Source of the DNA: Membranipora membranacea
Taxonomy: Eukaryota > Bryozoa > Gymnolaemata > Cheilostomatida > Membraniporidae
DNA length: 64,000 bases
Direction: 5' to 3'
Assembly (NCBI GenBank): GCA_914767715.1
Contig: OU612066.1
Span: 36,060,283 to 36,124,282, forward strand
The notes beneath the pieces were generated by a model. It saw only the letters and a list, made by a program, of their open reading frames with translations, ran no database searches and had not been told where the DNA came from. Position numbers and translations under genes: made by a program. This document shows, piece by piece, positions 35,901-46,439 of the stretch; position 1 is the first letter of the stretch, and every line of letters begins with the position of its first letter.

Positions 35901-36544
35901 AAGTAAATTGTGTACATATAATAGATAGGCTTAAAAACTACCCAAAGACCAATGCATGATGCAGTCAGGCAGTTTCTTATGATAAGGTTTTGTCAATTTT
36001 GCATGGTAAACAATTCGATGCTCTACTTGGCATGAATTATTGATGGTGGAAAAAGTGCCTCCATAAGGGAAGGTATTAAGGTAACTCCCATTCTCTGATG
36101 ATGTCACAGTCTCCCGGAAGTGCTTGTTTCTTGTATTGGTCGTTGGATAGTCTTTAACTCCAATATTTTCCATTTGGCTTTATGAAAAGTCAAAAATAAA
36201 CCAGAAACCTTCCATAAGTTATGTGATTGTGATTTAGGCAGTACTTTCAGTGAAATTCCCCCTTCCCCCAGGAGCAATCATCTGAAATTTTCTGCTTAGG
36301 AAGTGGCCCTGTGACTGACCATGGTATTTTACTGATGTCTGCCATTTGAAGCCCTTTTTTAGTTGACACATGATAACAAACCCTGATACATGAGTACATT
36401 CATCAGTACATCAAGACATTTTACTCAACAAAACTCAAAAGATCTTTGTTGCCTCAACTACCCAATTAGCAGCTGTCAGCTTACCTGCCGAAAAAATAAG
36501 TTTTGAAGGAGACCATTAACAGAGTGTCTGTGGCCGTGGCTCAT
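29990..36544 (-). CDS. dcaf15: DCAF15-like substrate receptor of the CUL4-DDB1 ubiquitin ligase
   Basis: DCAF15 presents substrates to CUL4-DDB1. Ten coding exons: 36485-36544, 35769-35890, 35010-35205, 34579-34727, 34280-34380, 33651-33929, 32811-32923, 32232-32387, 31003-31088, 29990-30314. Phases close, giving 528 aa (human about 600). Conserved blocks, compared from memory of the family: ITGQELSQL with RVFLGFLSGGSWLVAL near the N-terminus; MSLSVSQWLTQPDHILVIG; a VPAYSNGDSQQCPMCAK block where the family has a CxxC; FSLEDWTCRYLEICPDTG near the C-terminal domain; YVVTAHIAWNPHT; and the end ISNTAFMQGTVFIARFDD. The central disordered insert of the vertebrate protein is much shorter here. Sequence identity is low, so orthology rests on block order and the ends. 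Introns contain a MITE, a 12-bp tandem array and a LINE fragment. Confidence 0.8.
31420..31760 (+). mobile_element. LINE 3' fragment (end of reverse transcriptase ORF)
   Basis: On the plus strand, with frame breaks, the segment reads as the tail of a non-LTR retrotransposon ORF2: a CRAARVFANITR-like block, then LAPLTNRQKERRLQIFRQYT, and near the end FYVKTAKQWNTLTTGSLL, which corresponds to the usual R-x-x-x-x-WN-x-LP motif. It lies antisense in an intron of the DCAF15-like gene and is inactive. Confidence 0.7.
31863..32056. repeat. 12-bp minisatellite, about 16 copies
   Basis: The unit is AACAAGGTATGT, nearly perfect (one AACACGGTATGT). Twelve being a multiple of three, it makes spurious open frames on both strands. 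Each plus-strand unit contains AAG/GTATGT, a good 5' splice-site consensus. It lies in the intron between DCAF15 exons 8 and 9, antisense to the gene. Confidence 0.95.
35931..36157. mobile_element. MITE in DCAF15 intron 1
   Basis: The element is about 227 bp. The left end, TTAAAAACTACCCAAAGACC, is matched by the inverted right end, GGTCGTTGGATAGTCTTTAA, giving roughly 24-bp terminal inverted repeats. The interior is shared with the element at 18,215-18,390. Confidence 0.7.
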
Positions 36545-36599
36545 TTTGTTTTTCTATCACCTTTCTTTCTGGAAACAAAAGAGTTCAATGTCTTATATC

Positions 36600-39150
36600 A
36601 ATATCAATAAATATCCATTGTTCTGGGTTCTCTTTTGTGACACATTGAATTACAATGTAATATATAATAATTAAAAAATTACCAATCAGAATATTAAAGC
36701 TTTAGAGCGTATTGAGAACTTCTCCTGCACCCAATATCAACTTTAAGATCTTAATCAACAAGTAGATATGGGACTTCTCCTATTTGTTCGATTGTAATAA
36801 ATGGCAGTGATTGCTCAACTTTGGGATGACAAAAAATAAGGCGATATTGAAGTCAAGTCCCAGTTGTTAATTTGACTTTTGGAGTACCACAAAAGCTTTT
36901 GGCACGATAATAATCCGCAAGTTGATGTGACAAGTCATACTGGAACTTCTTCTATCTTTCCGAGTCCTTTGAATGACGGTCTATTAGCATTACAAAAATT
37001 TATGCTGTTGTGAGTGGGCACTAAAAACTGTTGGGACTCGTGACTTACGGCTCTCAAGGCCTAAACAGCATTGTTACTGGTGCTGTAAGGGCCACAAGAG
37101 TGCTACAAGAATGTCCCATACAGCACATGCCACACGTCTCAGAACGCTCGAGTGTTGGATTGGGTTAAGTACCTAAAATTGGTCTTAGTACGCAGCATGG
37201 GCTGCACCAACGAACCCTCAACTATACTACTCTACTACCTCTGATATGATATATAACACTGGCTACGGCCCATAAAGACGAAACTTGACTTTTTCTGTAA
37301 TAAGGGCAATTTTTAATATCAGATCTCAATTGTTAATTTGACCTCTGAAATTCCACAAAGGTCAATTATTGAACAACTTAGCAGTGATACTGAAGGTTAC
37401 AAAGTAACAAAGCACATAAAATGTTTGCATTAGATAAATCAATGCTTATCTGAATTGGCACTAAAAACAGGCACCGGCAACGGGTGTTTTGACTTACGGC
37501 AAGGGTTAGTTATGATGCCATGGCAATCCAACGAACACAACATCCTTCCAACACAGCACAGTGGTGTAGGCGATGAATTAGAGTTAACTACTTTGTGTAG
37601 ATGCTACAGAAGACATGTCTAACAAGACTGAAGGCCTATCCTACTATACAACAGTGCTGTGTCACGTGTGTGTTGGAGGGCCATATGAGTATGAGCTTTG
37701 CAATGGACTGCAGCCGTACCTAGTTAATATCTTAGCATGCAACATGGGTTGCACCAATAAACATCTTACTATCCTCCTATTTGCTCTTCATTTGTTGGGC
37801 AAAACGCAAAATTGTGAACACTCAACTGAACTGCGCTCTAATTCATTGAAATTAACATTACAAAATAAAGTACAGCTATGATGTAGTATGTTGGATCAAT
37901 GAACTAAGTTCATTGGTTGGATAGGCCCTGGGGGCCGATGTCTGGGAGACATGTCCCAAGACACCTATGACAGTTGTATAACAAAAGGCCTTTTGTTTGG
38001 TGACCAAAGGAGTACAATGACAGCAAAGTTTACTTGTCTGAATACATGTTGGGAGTGTGTGATCGATGGTTGGGGAGCCTGTATGCTAGCCTAAGTTCTC
38101 CACTTTTGCTACACTCATTTGTGGGTATACACAATCCACCCGCTGCTACAATATGTAGGAACCACTGTTAAAGGGTCTTTTACAACTGTACTTTATTTTG
38201 TAATGAATGAAATGGCAATAAGAAAAAGGGGACTAATGTCCCTTATCCACATAGTTACATTGAAGGTTTTACCGGTTAGCAGCTAACACATTTGGAGGAA
38301 ATTTGATTCATAAATACAACTTCAAGATTGTTCTTCACCAAACCTTACTACCCAGCATTTTCCAGTAGATCTTAGCAGTTTTTTGAAAACTTGTTTTTCA
38401 TTCAAAAGGAAATGAAGATAAATTCTAGAAATGGAATCGCAGTATTATGAGATCTGGTTTTGATTGGCTTGTATAAATCCAGGAGAATGTAACTCCAAAA
38501 TATTGTGAAAATGTCACCCGGAAAAGTCAAATAGAAGGTATAAATGAAATGATTATTACCAGTATCACAGTCACAGATTTATGATGATATACGTAGCATG
38601 GCCCTTTTGATGTTTGTTGCTTTCTTAAGTTGAGGTAGGTTGTCCTAAACATCCCGACAAACTCAAGGTAAAGTAAAAACAATTAGTAAAAGGTAAGATT
38701 GCAAAAAAAGGAAAACTGGGGCAATTGCGGAGTCTCTCTAGATGAGAAATGACAATTTATTGTATCATTTTAAGGCTATGAGTTGGTTAATATGGTGCTC
38801 AACATTGAAGCCTTCAAAATATAAATTAAAGCTCAGATCTCTACTCTAGTTCACAAAATGGACATGTGATATTTCAATACAACTATCGTTATAACTGCTA
38901 TGCTGTGATAAAACTTGTCTTTCATATCGCAATTTGTATTTAATAAATGCGCAATCCTTAGATTAGAATCATTTCACCCTTAAAGATATCACGGCAAACA
39001 CATGATTATCATGTGTTTGGTCGTTTTGCAACTTCTACCGATTGTTTTCACTAAGTCACTATATTCATGTTAAAATAATTAATCAATGCTGTCATTGATT
39101 TCCTTGTCAAAAACTACACCTTAACATAACTGAACGATTACACTTTTTGT
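36600..39150. other. Intergenic between DCAF15 and the first cGAS-like gene
   Basis: No exon was recognised. There is an imperfect tandem duplication: about 36,820-37,230 and 37,290-37,790 share words such as GTTGTTAATTTGAC, GGCACTAAAAAC, GACTTACGGC and GCAxCATGGGxTGCACCAA in the same order. A short palindrome, CAATGAACT-A-AGTTCATTG, lies at 37,897-37,915. Confidence 0.5.
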
Positions 39151-39167
39151 TTGTACATAGTTTAAAA

Positions 39168-39178
39168 GGGAAATCCCC
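39168..39178. promoter_or_regulatory. Consensus NF-kappaB site
   Basis: GGGAAATCCCC fits GGGRNWYYCC exactly. It is about 43 bp upstream of the TATA box and 140 bp upstream of the start codon of the first cGAS-like gene, a typical place for a Rel/NF-kappaB element in an inducible immune promoter. Confidence 0.65.
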
Positions 39179-39220
39179 TGTTTTATTATTGATTAAGCCG
39201 CTGCTGCGCTGTGGAGGTAG

Positions 39221-39230
39221 TATATAAAGT
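39221..39230 (+). promoter_or_regulatory. TATA box of the first cGAS-like gene
   Basis: TATATAAAGT lies 90-98 bp before the ATG at 39,319. A start about 30 bp downstream would give a 5' untranslated region near 70 nt. Confidence 0.7.
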
Positions 39231-39318
39231 ACCTTCTCACATTACTAGTGATACTTGATATATCAATCTGAAGCACCTACCAGTGATTAGAGTGAAAAGC
39301 TTCGCATACCACTTCAGC

Positions 39319-42300
39319 ATGTCGAACGGTGAGTCTGTCCTGCTATTCGTTTGACTATCGAAATAACAATTTATTTGAGTTAGAAAGTTGTGGCTATTGT
39401 AATCTGAATTCCCAGGTAGTTCTTTTTGGCAATAAAATTATCTCAATTTCAATTACTTTTTCCACATAAGCTAAACCATAACAATGTAAAGTTGAAAGAT
39501 ACTGACAACAAATTGACCACAGTTACATTAAGAACCTTCTGACATCACCCTAAAAGTTGACCAACCAGATGTAGAGTGGGTACCTGCACGGCTTTTCCCT
39601 CTGACATCGCATTCACAAATATCTTTGTTGCAGATAAATGTCTCGGTGACATTATTGGGAAAATTGAAACATCGTTGAATAATCAAACATCCGAGAACTT
39701 AGCAGTTAAAAGTAAGTAATACATCATAATGGTGCTACAATAAGTGGTCGGAGATTTAGGTCCCAGGTAATTTTCCTGCCCCCCTTCCTGGAATGTCTTG
39801 TTTCTTGTACCCACGATGGATTGGTTTCTACAATCTTATCAGCATAAGCATAAGCATAAACATATTCATATGTTTATGCTTATCACAGAAACACTGCCCA
39901 TTTCTTGTTGATATATTACTTCCAAGTTTTTCCCTCAGAGTGTTATGCTGGATTGAGCTCTTTCTAAACCAATACACGACTATCTCAAGTATGAACACTG
40001 TCTTTATGAATTTTAGGATGTGTTCGATACATAGCTGAGGACATAGTAAAGCCATGGTTAACTAACCTTTGCTCTGATGTTGTGTACACTGGTTGTAACT
40101 ATGATGGCACAGCTTTGCCTGGCAAGGACGACTTTGATGTTCAGTTTTGCATAAGACTGCCAGGCAGAGTTGAAGCTGTCACCCTAGACCTGCCAGCATG
40201 TCGAGGAATAAAAGGAGGGCCACCTGAACTCTCTGATGGAATTTCCGACGGTCTCTCTAATGACATGGTAAGATTTAAAGTTCTCTATCGATTCGGCTCC
40301 CTTGGACCTTGGCAGTGGGGCGATGTCTTAGTCAGGTAAATAATTTAAAAGAAAAGCTATGCTGAGTCTCCTGGTGGTGTATCGGTGTACATAGTGGAGA
40401 AAATTTCACAATAAAATGACAATTAATCACAATCAATCTTGAGATGTCTCTGTTATAAAAATACTTTTGCTTCTGCCGGAATCCATTTTGCATTCAAATA
40501 TTTGAGCAGGGCAGAGAAAGCAGGTATCTCATTAGAGCCAACACATTGGCCAATTTTTCACCAAAATCGTTTATTTATTTGAAATTAAAAGATTTATTTT
40601 GTGTTTTCAGGCTAGGCTCAAGGTTCTTAGCCAAGTTGATCGAGGGTTATCTCATACTGGTCGATTTAATTACGATGGTCAGTCAGTAGAACTTACTCGC
40701 GCTACAGGAGGAGATGGCAAATCCACAATATTAAAGGCTAAATGGGCAGGAAAGCAGTTTAGAGTCAACGTCATACCTGCAATTAAGTCAGAAGATATCA
40801 AGAACTCGTATGTAGTGAATCCTCTATCAAGATTGTTGTTTGTAATACCATAAACATATAAATCAATCTTAGTAATGGATTGAATGACGAAACCCCCTAC
40901 AAAATGTTATCAAAACATCCCAGAGAGCACTGCCACCCCTAGTGACAAACAATTTTTTGCTGATATAGACAATTTGAATCTCTGCAAAAGACCATGTAAC
41001 ACTTCTGTCAGTCTGATTTCAATGCTATCTTGTTTCCAAACTGATGTTCCTGAAATCCTGAATGTAATCTTCTACTGTCTGTTTTGAGGAATGGCAACCT
41101 AGTCGCAGAAGAAATCAAGCTGCCAAAAAATTTCACTGCGAATCCTGGAGGGTCTCCTTGGCATGCTTGGGTGGAATCTTTTGCTAAAAGAGAGCAAGCA
41201 AAACTAAAGTCATTCAGTACCTCTGCAGCCTCCAGGTATGCCTTAATTTAGACATACTATGTCATTATACTATGTAGTGTCACCTTTTTATCATGTAACA
41301 GGGATAGTTTCTTGGCTTTCGATTGATAACATTATTATATTTAAATCGCATGAAAAGATAACCCCGAATAAGTAGATGGTGGGGAAGAGCAGCTTTGGAG
41401 CAGGCAGTTTGGAGCGTTGAAAATAATTCATATTTTATGTGAAGTGTTTTGATGACAGGGATGATCATGGTGTGATCACCACAGTCAAGACCAATAAAAA
41501 AATTGACATTTTATATAAAAATGAATGTATATACCCATTCATACTTTTTGTTTACCCTTGAAGGAGGCTGACTTTGCTGAAGGTGGTGAAGCTAGTAAGA
41601 GAACATAGAACACAATTAAGACTTATCTCCTCTGTGGTATTGAAACATGCATTGTTCCATCTATGTGATAGCTATAACTCAGACGATTACTGGAATAGTC
41701 AGCAAAAGCTTGTTGCCAGGTAAATAAATTGAAGCGCAACAAAGCCTAACCAGCTGACGGAAAAGTTGGGACCCCTAGCCTCATATCTATAATGATCATC
41801 ATTTATATCTCTTTTTTGTCGTTACATATAAAATATTTAAAAAGACTTGGATATATTTGAAGTATGCACCTACTGGACCTCAGAATTGACATAATTACCT
41901 GCTCATGAAAATATTTGTTGTTGGGAATGTAACAGTGGTATACATATCCAATGAACTGAAGAGGGAGTTCATTGATATATCTAATGTACTTATTTTATGC
42001 TCGTTTGTTTCCTTCAAGGTTCAAAGACATGATGAGGCTGTTAGCGAAGTCCTTCAGAGAAGGTCGCATGGAGGACTACTTTGATCGCCGCTTGAACCTG
42101 TTAGGGTTGTTAGAATCTAGCTCTTTAGAACAAGTGGCAAACTTTCTCATGCGGATTGTTGAGTATGAAGGCTACTCGAACCTCTTTAACAGTCTGGTGA
42201 TTCCTGGTAAGAAGTTAGGGCATAGCAGAGTCATGAACCCACTCATTATCTTTGTCTATGGTAGTGATGTCACAATCAGCGCCAGCAGAAGAGCATTCAA

Positions 42301-42337
42301 GCGGGAGTTTGTATGGAATATCACAACTGGCAATTGA
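39319..42337 (+). CDS. cGAS-like receptor paralogue 1, active site altered
   Basis: cGAS-like receptors sense nucleic acid and make cyclic dinucleotides for STING. Exons: 39319-39328, 39634-39711, 40017-40267, 40611-40807, 41089-41235, 41564-41719, 42019-42337. Phases 1,1,0,2,2,2 close, giving 385 aa. The nucleotidyltransferase motif is VVYTGCNYDGTALPGKDDFD: the usual GS is G55-C56, and the first two acidic residues are D68 and D70. The third catalytic Asp, expected in a xVDIV strand, is Asn166 in RVNVIPAI. The C-terminal helical half matches the cGAS/Mab-21 fold (FKDMMRLLAKSF, MEDYFDRRLNLLG). No Cys/His zinc thumb is seen. A C-terminal tail of about 50 residues is absent from paralogue 2. 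The loss of Ser and Asp predicts a weak or dead enzyme; ligand binding could remain. It could also be read as a Mab-21-like protein, but exon identity with paralogue 2 supports a shared receptor origin. Confidence 0.9.
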
Positions 42338-42832
42338 CAACCTGCGTTTTGTAATTTAGATGACAAGGTAGCAGCCTTATTTCAGAACGAGAGAAATAGC
42401 TGCATTTGAATCAATCTCTCAGATCAGATAATTTTTCTCCTCACTTGATGATCCCTCCCACTTCAGATGCCACGCAGTAATTGATAACAACAATGATGAA
42501 ATTTATAAACATAAAAATAAAATCCATTTGCTTGTATGAAGAATTGAAGATGCAATAAATCAATTGCAAATTGCCATGACAAACATTGAAGTGAAACCAG
42601 TGTGTTGTTCTGTTTGGGAAAACCTGGTGAAATAAACTTCCCCTCTATCGGAAATTGGAAACTGGAATTTCCATTACCCAACGACCAGGGATTCCCCTAT
42701 TAATCCATTGTTTGCATTTGTAAATCCATTGGACAAATTGTAAACTCACCTTTTAGCGGGTAAGCTAATAATTGCCAGCAGTATTTGATCAATAGTGTTT
42801 CAGTATTCAGAGCAAACACACGCAGTATTATC

Positions 42833-45800
42833 ATGGCTACTCAAGGTTAGTAATAAACTAGGTTTAAACAAGTGTATATTTATGGTTGAAGGATGGATCC
42901 TTGCTAATGGCTTATGTCTTTACCACAAAAGTACAATCTAAGTTGTAAGTAAATAAAATTTGGTGTGCACTCTCAAAAAAAATGAATCAATATATCGGTA
43001 TACCAAAAGTGAGCAAAAAACTGCATTTTTACCATACACTCGATTTTACGCTTCTTAGATTGTTGGACTTTGTGGTTCGTAATACATGATAAATTGCCTG
43101 AAACTTTGTCACCAAGAAATATATAAGTGTCACAGTCTTAGTCTAGCTGCTTCCTTTTTTCAGGTAACCGTAGAAAGCTTGTAAGACAGGTGATTCTTGT
43201 ACTGATATTTGTAAGCCTTTTGCTGGTACACAATCAAGTAGAAGGAAAGAAGAAGAGCAAAAAGAAATCTACCAAAGATTACTGTGATTCAAAGTCTAAT
43301 GACTGTTCCGCTCCTTCTGTTGAAGGGTTAGAGAATTCATTAAAAGCTCTGAGCCTCGGCGGAGCTGATGGGGACTCAGAGGCAGAAAAAGATCGGAAAC
43401 TCGCCCAAGCTCTACGGGATATAGAGAAGAATTACCTGAATGCTGAGCTTACACCTGCACAAAAAGCCAAGCCAGGTTAGTTGTCATTAGGTTTCACTGG
43501 TCGGACATTTGAATACGAATAATTGTTTGTGGTGGTGGTGGTGGCGAGTATATTTAATGGAGGAAGTGTTGAGAATGATTGATTTACATGTTGGAATAAT
43601 ATTTGGCGACTATGTAGGACTTGTGTGAAAATAAGCAAGTACATGTATTTTAAGCATGCATCAGCTTTATTTCTACCTCTCGGTCACACCCCGAGTGTGT
43701 TAGGGAACGATCAATTCTTTAATTCTTATGTCAAAGCTGATGTCGGACATCAATAGATAAATCTTCAAGGAAACAGTACAACACAGAATGAAGAATGCTC
43801 TAATGAGAACATGTCAGAGCCCATGTGCGCGTTCCCATATTGCAACGCAGCTAAGAAACAACAACTATGTTATTTGAGATCCCAGTGGTGACAGGTCTCC
43901 AGTATATTGTGATAATAAACTTGTGATTGAGATCTATTGTGTTATGAGAAACACTAGCTTTGAAATAAGTTGCACTAATATTATTTTCTTTTTTGTAGAA
44001 CTAGTTCACCACATCACTCAGAGGTTTATTCTACCCACACTCAAAGGTCTGTGCTCAGCCATACTCTACATGGGCAGTAATTATGAGTTCACCACTGTAC
44101 CCGGGTCCTCTGATTATGATATACAGTTTTGTATTGAGATCCCGAAGACGAAGCACAACCACGTCAAAACTTCATCAGCCATGGCAGATGGGTGTGGAGA
44201 CCCTGCTTGGAGGAAGATTAAAGGTGGCCCAGAAAACCTCTTGGATGACAAAGGATATCTCTCAACCAGCAAGGTGACAGTTAGGCGTAGTGTTAAGATG
44301 CTATGGTCAAACTTGAACAGGTGTTATTTGCCTTAAATTTCACACACAACAATGTTGATAACAATATTGTATGATTTAAAGTGTTTCGCATTCAGCTATG
44401 GTTTTGAAATACAGCTAGGTTAACTTGTGTGTATTGAAACTGATATGCAATGCACCTGGCACAATATTAATATGGTGGACAATACATTATTACATACTTA
44501 ATTCTACTTGGCAAGGCTCTGCAGACCCACTCGTAATATCGCCGCGTCCTGTAGCAGATATTACCATTTGAGTTTTGAATCTCATCAGCATAGAAAATGT
44601 TAGAGGAAACAAATTAGCAAAAAGTTCTTTTTGGTACTTTATTTATGCTAACAATGTGTTTTAAAAGGCACGGCTGGCTATACAGAAAGCTGTTGACAAG
44701 ACTCTCTCTAAAGATGCAGTACCTGATTTTCAAGGACATGATGTAAGAGTAACGCGCTCTGTGAGTGGTCCGGCTACTACATTGGAGGCTCGGTGGAACG
44801 GAGAGTCTGTCAGCATCGATATAGTGGTCTGTGTGACGGCTGACGATGTTGAAAACAGGTACTTGAAATCTCATATGTTTTTTATAGCTCGGGGTTTTTA
44901 TTTCCTCTCTAAGTCAAAATCACCCTTTGATATTTGTAATGATAGTTCTGTATCAGCAGAAGAAAAATCACCACAGAGCTAAGGCTATGATACTATAATC
45001 GTCAGCAACTAGACAGAGTTTTATCAGTCTCCTTACTTTGCTTACACCGATATGCCTAATTGTCATGGGTTTCATTTCTCTGTCTATTGAAGCGGAGGAC
45101 ATGATTTTGTTGGTAAGCCTTACAAAGACTCGGTGCCTGATCCGTCTGAGTACTGGAGACTGTCATACTCACGTAAAGAGCTTGCAAAGCTCAGAGAGTT
45201 TCACCAAATTACCCCGTAAGTTACCATGAGTTATCTCCTCCTATCAAGACAATATGATCTCTTCTGTTCACCTCAATCCTATGGTGCCCTAGCTCGGGCT
45301 TAGCTCTGGGATACCTGGGTTGGTGTACAGTTTTGGAGTTTAGGTTTCAAAGTCCTGCAAACAGTTAATTATTTGAGAAAAAATACACTTTCAATATAAA
45401 TAAATTGACCTAGCATATTTTAGGAGGAAGTTAATCCTTTTGAGGATTATGAAAGTGATAAAGAAACATCAATCCCAGCTAAGACAACTCCCAAGCTACT
45501 TCTTCAAAAACATGCTGTTTAAGCTGAGTGATGTACACAGATCAGCAGCAGACTGGGAGAGGGTAAAGCTTAGTGAAAGGTAGGTACATCATACACAGAC
45601 AAGTCACGCTTATCAGGGTAGTACTAGATTAAATTGATACTACCAATGGAAAAAGAGACTTCTGATTAAAGTTTCAATGTTTTGTTGGTTATATTTTATT
45701 AAAAGTGACATAAAACGGGACAAAGTGATTGCAAGATCCCATTCACGCTCTGTGATACTGTATGTGGGATTGGACACAACTTTGCTGTGAGATATTTGAA

Positions 45801-46196
45801 TCAAATAATGCGACTATCCACAACTTGCAATTACTGATGGTCTTTTCTGTAAACATGAAAATATATTTTGTCTCTGCTTTGTCACTTTGTTTTGATTCTC
45901 ATCATATTAAACCAATGATCCTGGAAGATTCTGATTTCTTACTTTAAAGCCTTGCCCTTTAATAATATGAGGGTTTGATCCTCTTCTAACTGACTTTTAC
46001 TCTAAAACATTGCAGGTTCAAAGATATGGTGAGGCTGATAATGGAGTGTCTGCAAAACCAGAAGATGACCTTGTATTATAACAAAGAGGTCAATCTACTA
46101 AGCAGCTATAAACCTGCACCACTACGAGAGGCAGCAAACTATCTCAAGCGTCTTATCAACAAAAATGACTACATAGAACTTCTGAAGGGGCTTTAA
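42833..46196 (+). CDS. cGAS-like receptor paralogue 2, catalytic residues intact, hydrophobic N-terminus
   Basis: Predicted to make a cyclic dinucleotide second messenger after binding nucleic acid. Exons: 42833-42845, 43164-43475, 43999-44273, 44668-44858, 45093-45215, 45424-45579, 46016-46196. Phases 1,1,0,2,2,2 are identical to paralogue 1 and close, giving 416 aa. The motif is GSNYEFTTVPGSSDYD, with G134-S135, D147 and D149, and the third Asp is D251 in VSIDIVV, so the whole triad is present. Further matches: EYWRLSYSRKEL (the cGAS WRLSFS block), SYFFKNMLFKLSDV and FKDMVRLIMECL. No zinc thumb is seen, as in other cGAS-like receptors. Exon 2 adds a basic patch (RRKLVRQ), a hydrophobic core (residues 14-26, VILVLIFVSLLLV), then KKKSKKK and an acidic coiled linker. 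This could be a signal peptide or signal anchor, which is unusual for a cytosolic sensor. It starts about 500 bp after paralogue 1 ends. Confidence 0.92.
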
Positions 46197-46329
46197 CTGT
46201 ACTAGCCAGGTCTAGCTGCAAAAGGGCTCGCATTCACAAAACAATGGAAAAAATTACTTTTACTGCTTGGTGTAATTTTAGCTCTTCAAATGGGTGTTGT
46301 AATGATAATGCGCAACTAAAAGTGACCCA

Positions 46330-46335
46330 AATAAA
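46330..46335 (+). terminator. Poly(A) signal of cGAS-like paralogue 2
   Basis: AATAAA lies 134 nt after the stop codon and is followed by TG-rich sequence. Confidence 0.6.
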
Positions 46336-46439
46336 ATTTATGCACTTTGGCTGTTTATATTAACCAAATGTATATCATGTCACATCGTTAATTTATCAGA
46401 CATGTCTTGATTTATTTAATTTCACATACTATTTACTAA

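Noticed and set aside
40268-40335. Extension of cGAS-like paralogue 1 exon 3 to a donor at 40,336
   Set aside because: That donor leaves phase 2, which breaks the frame of exon 4. The donor at 40,268 gives phase 0 and matches paralogue 2.
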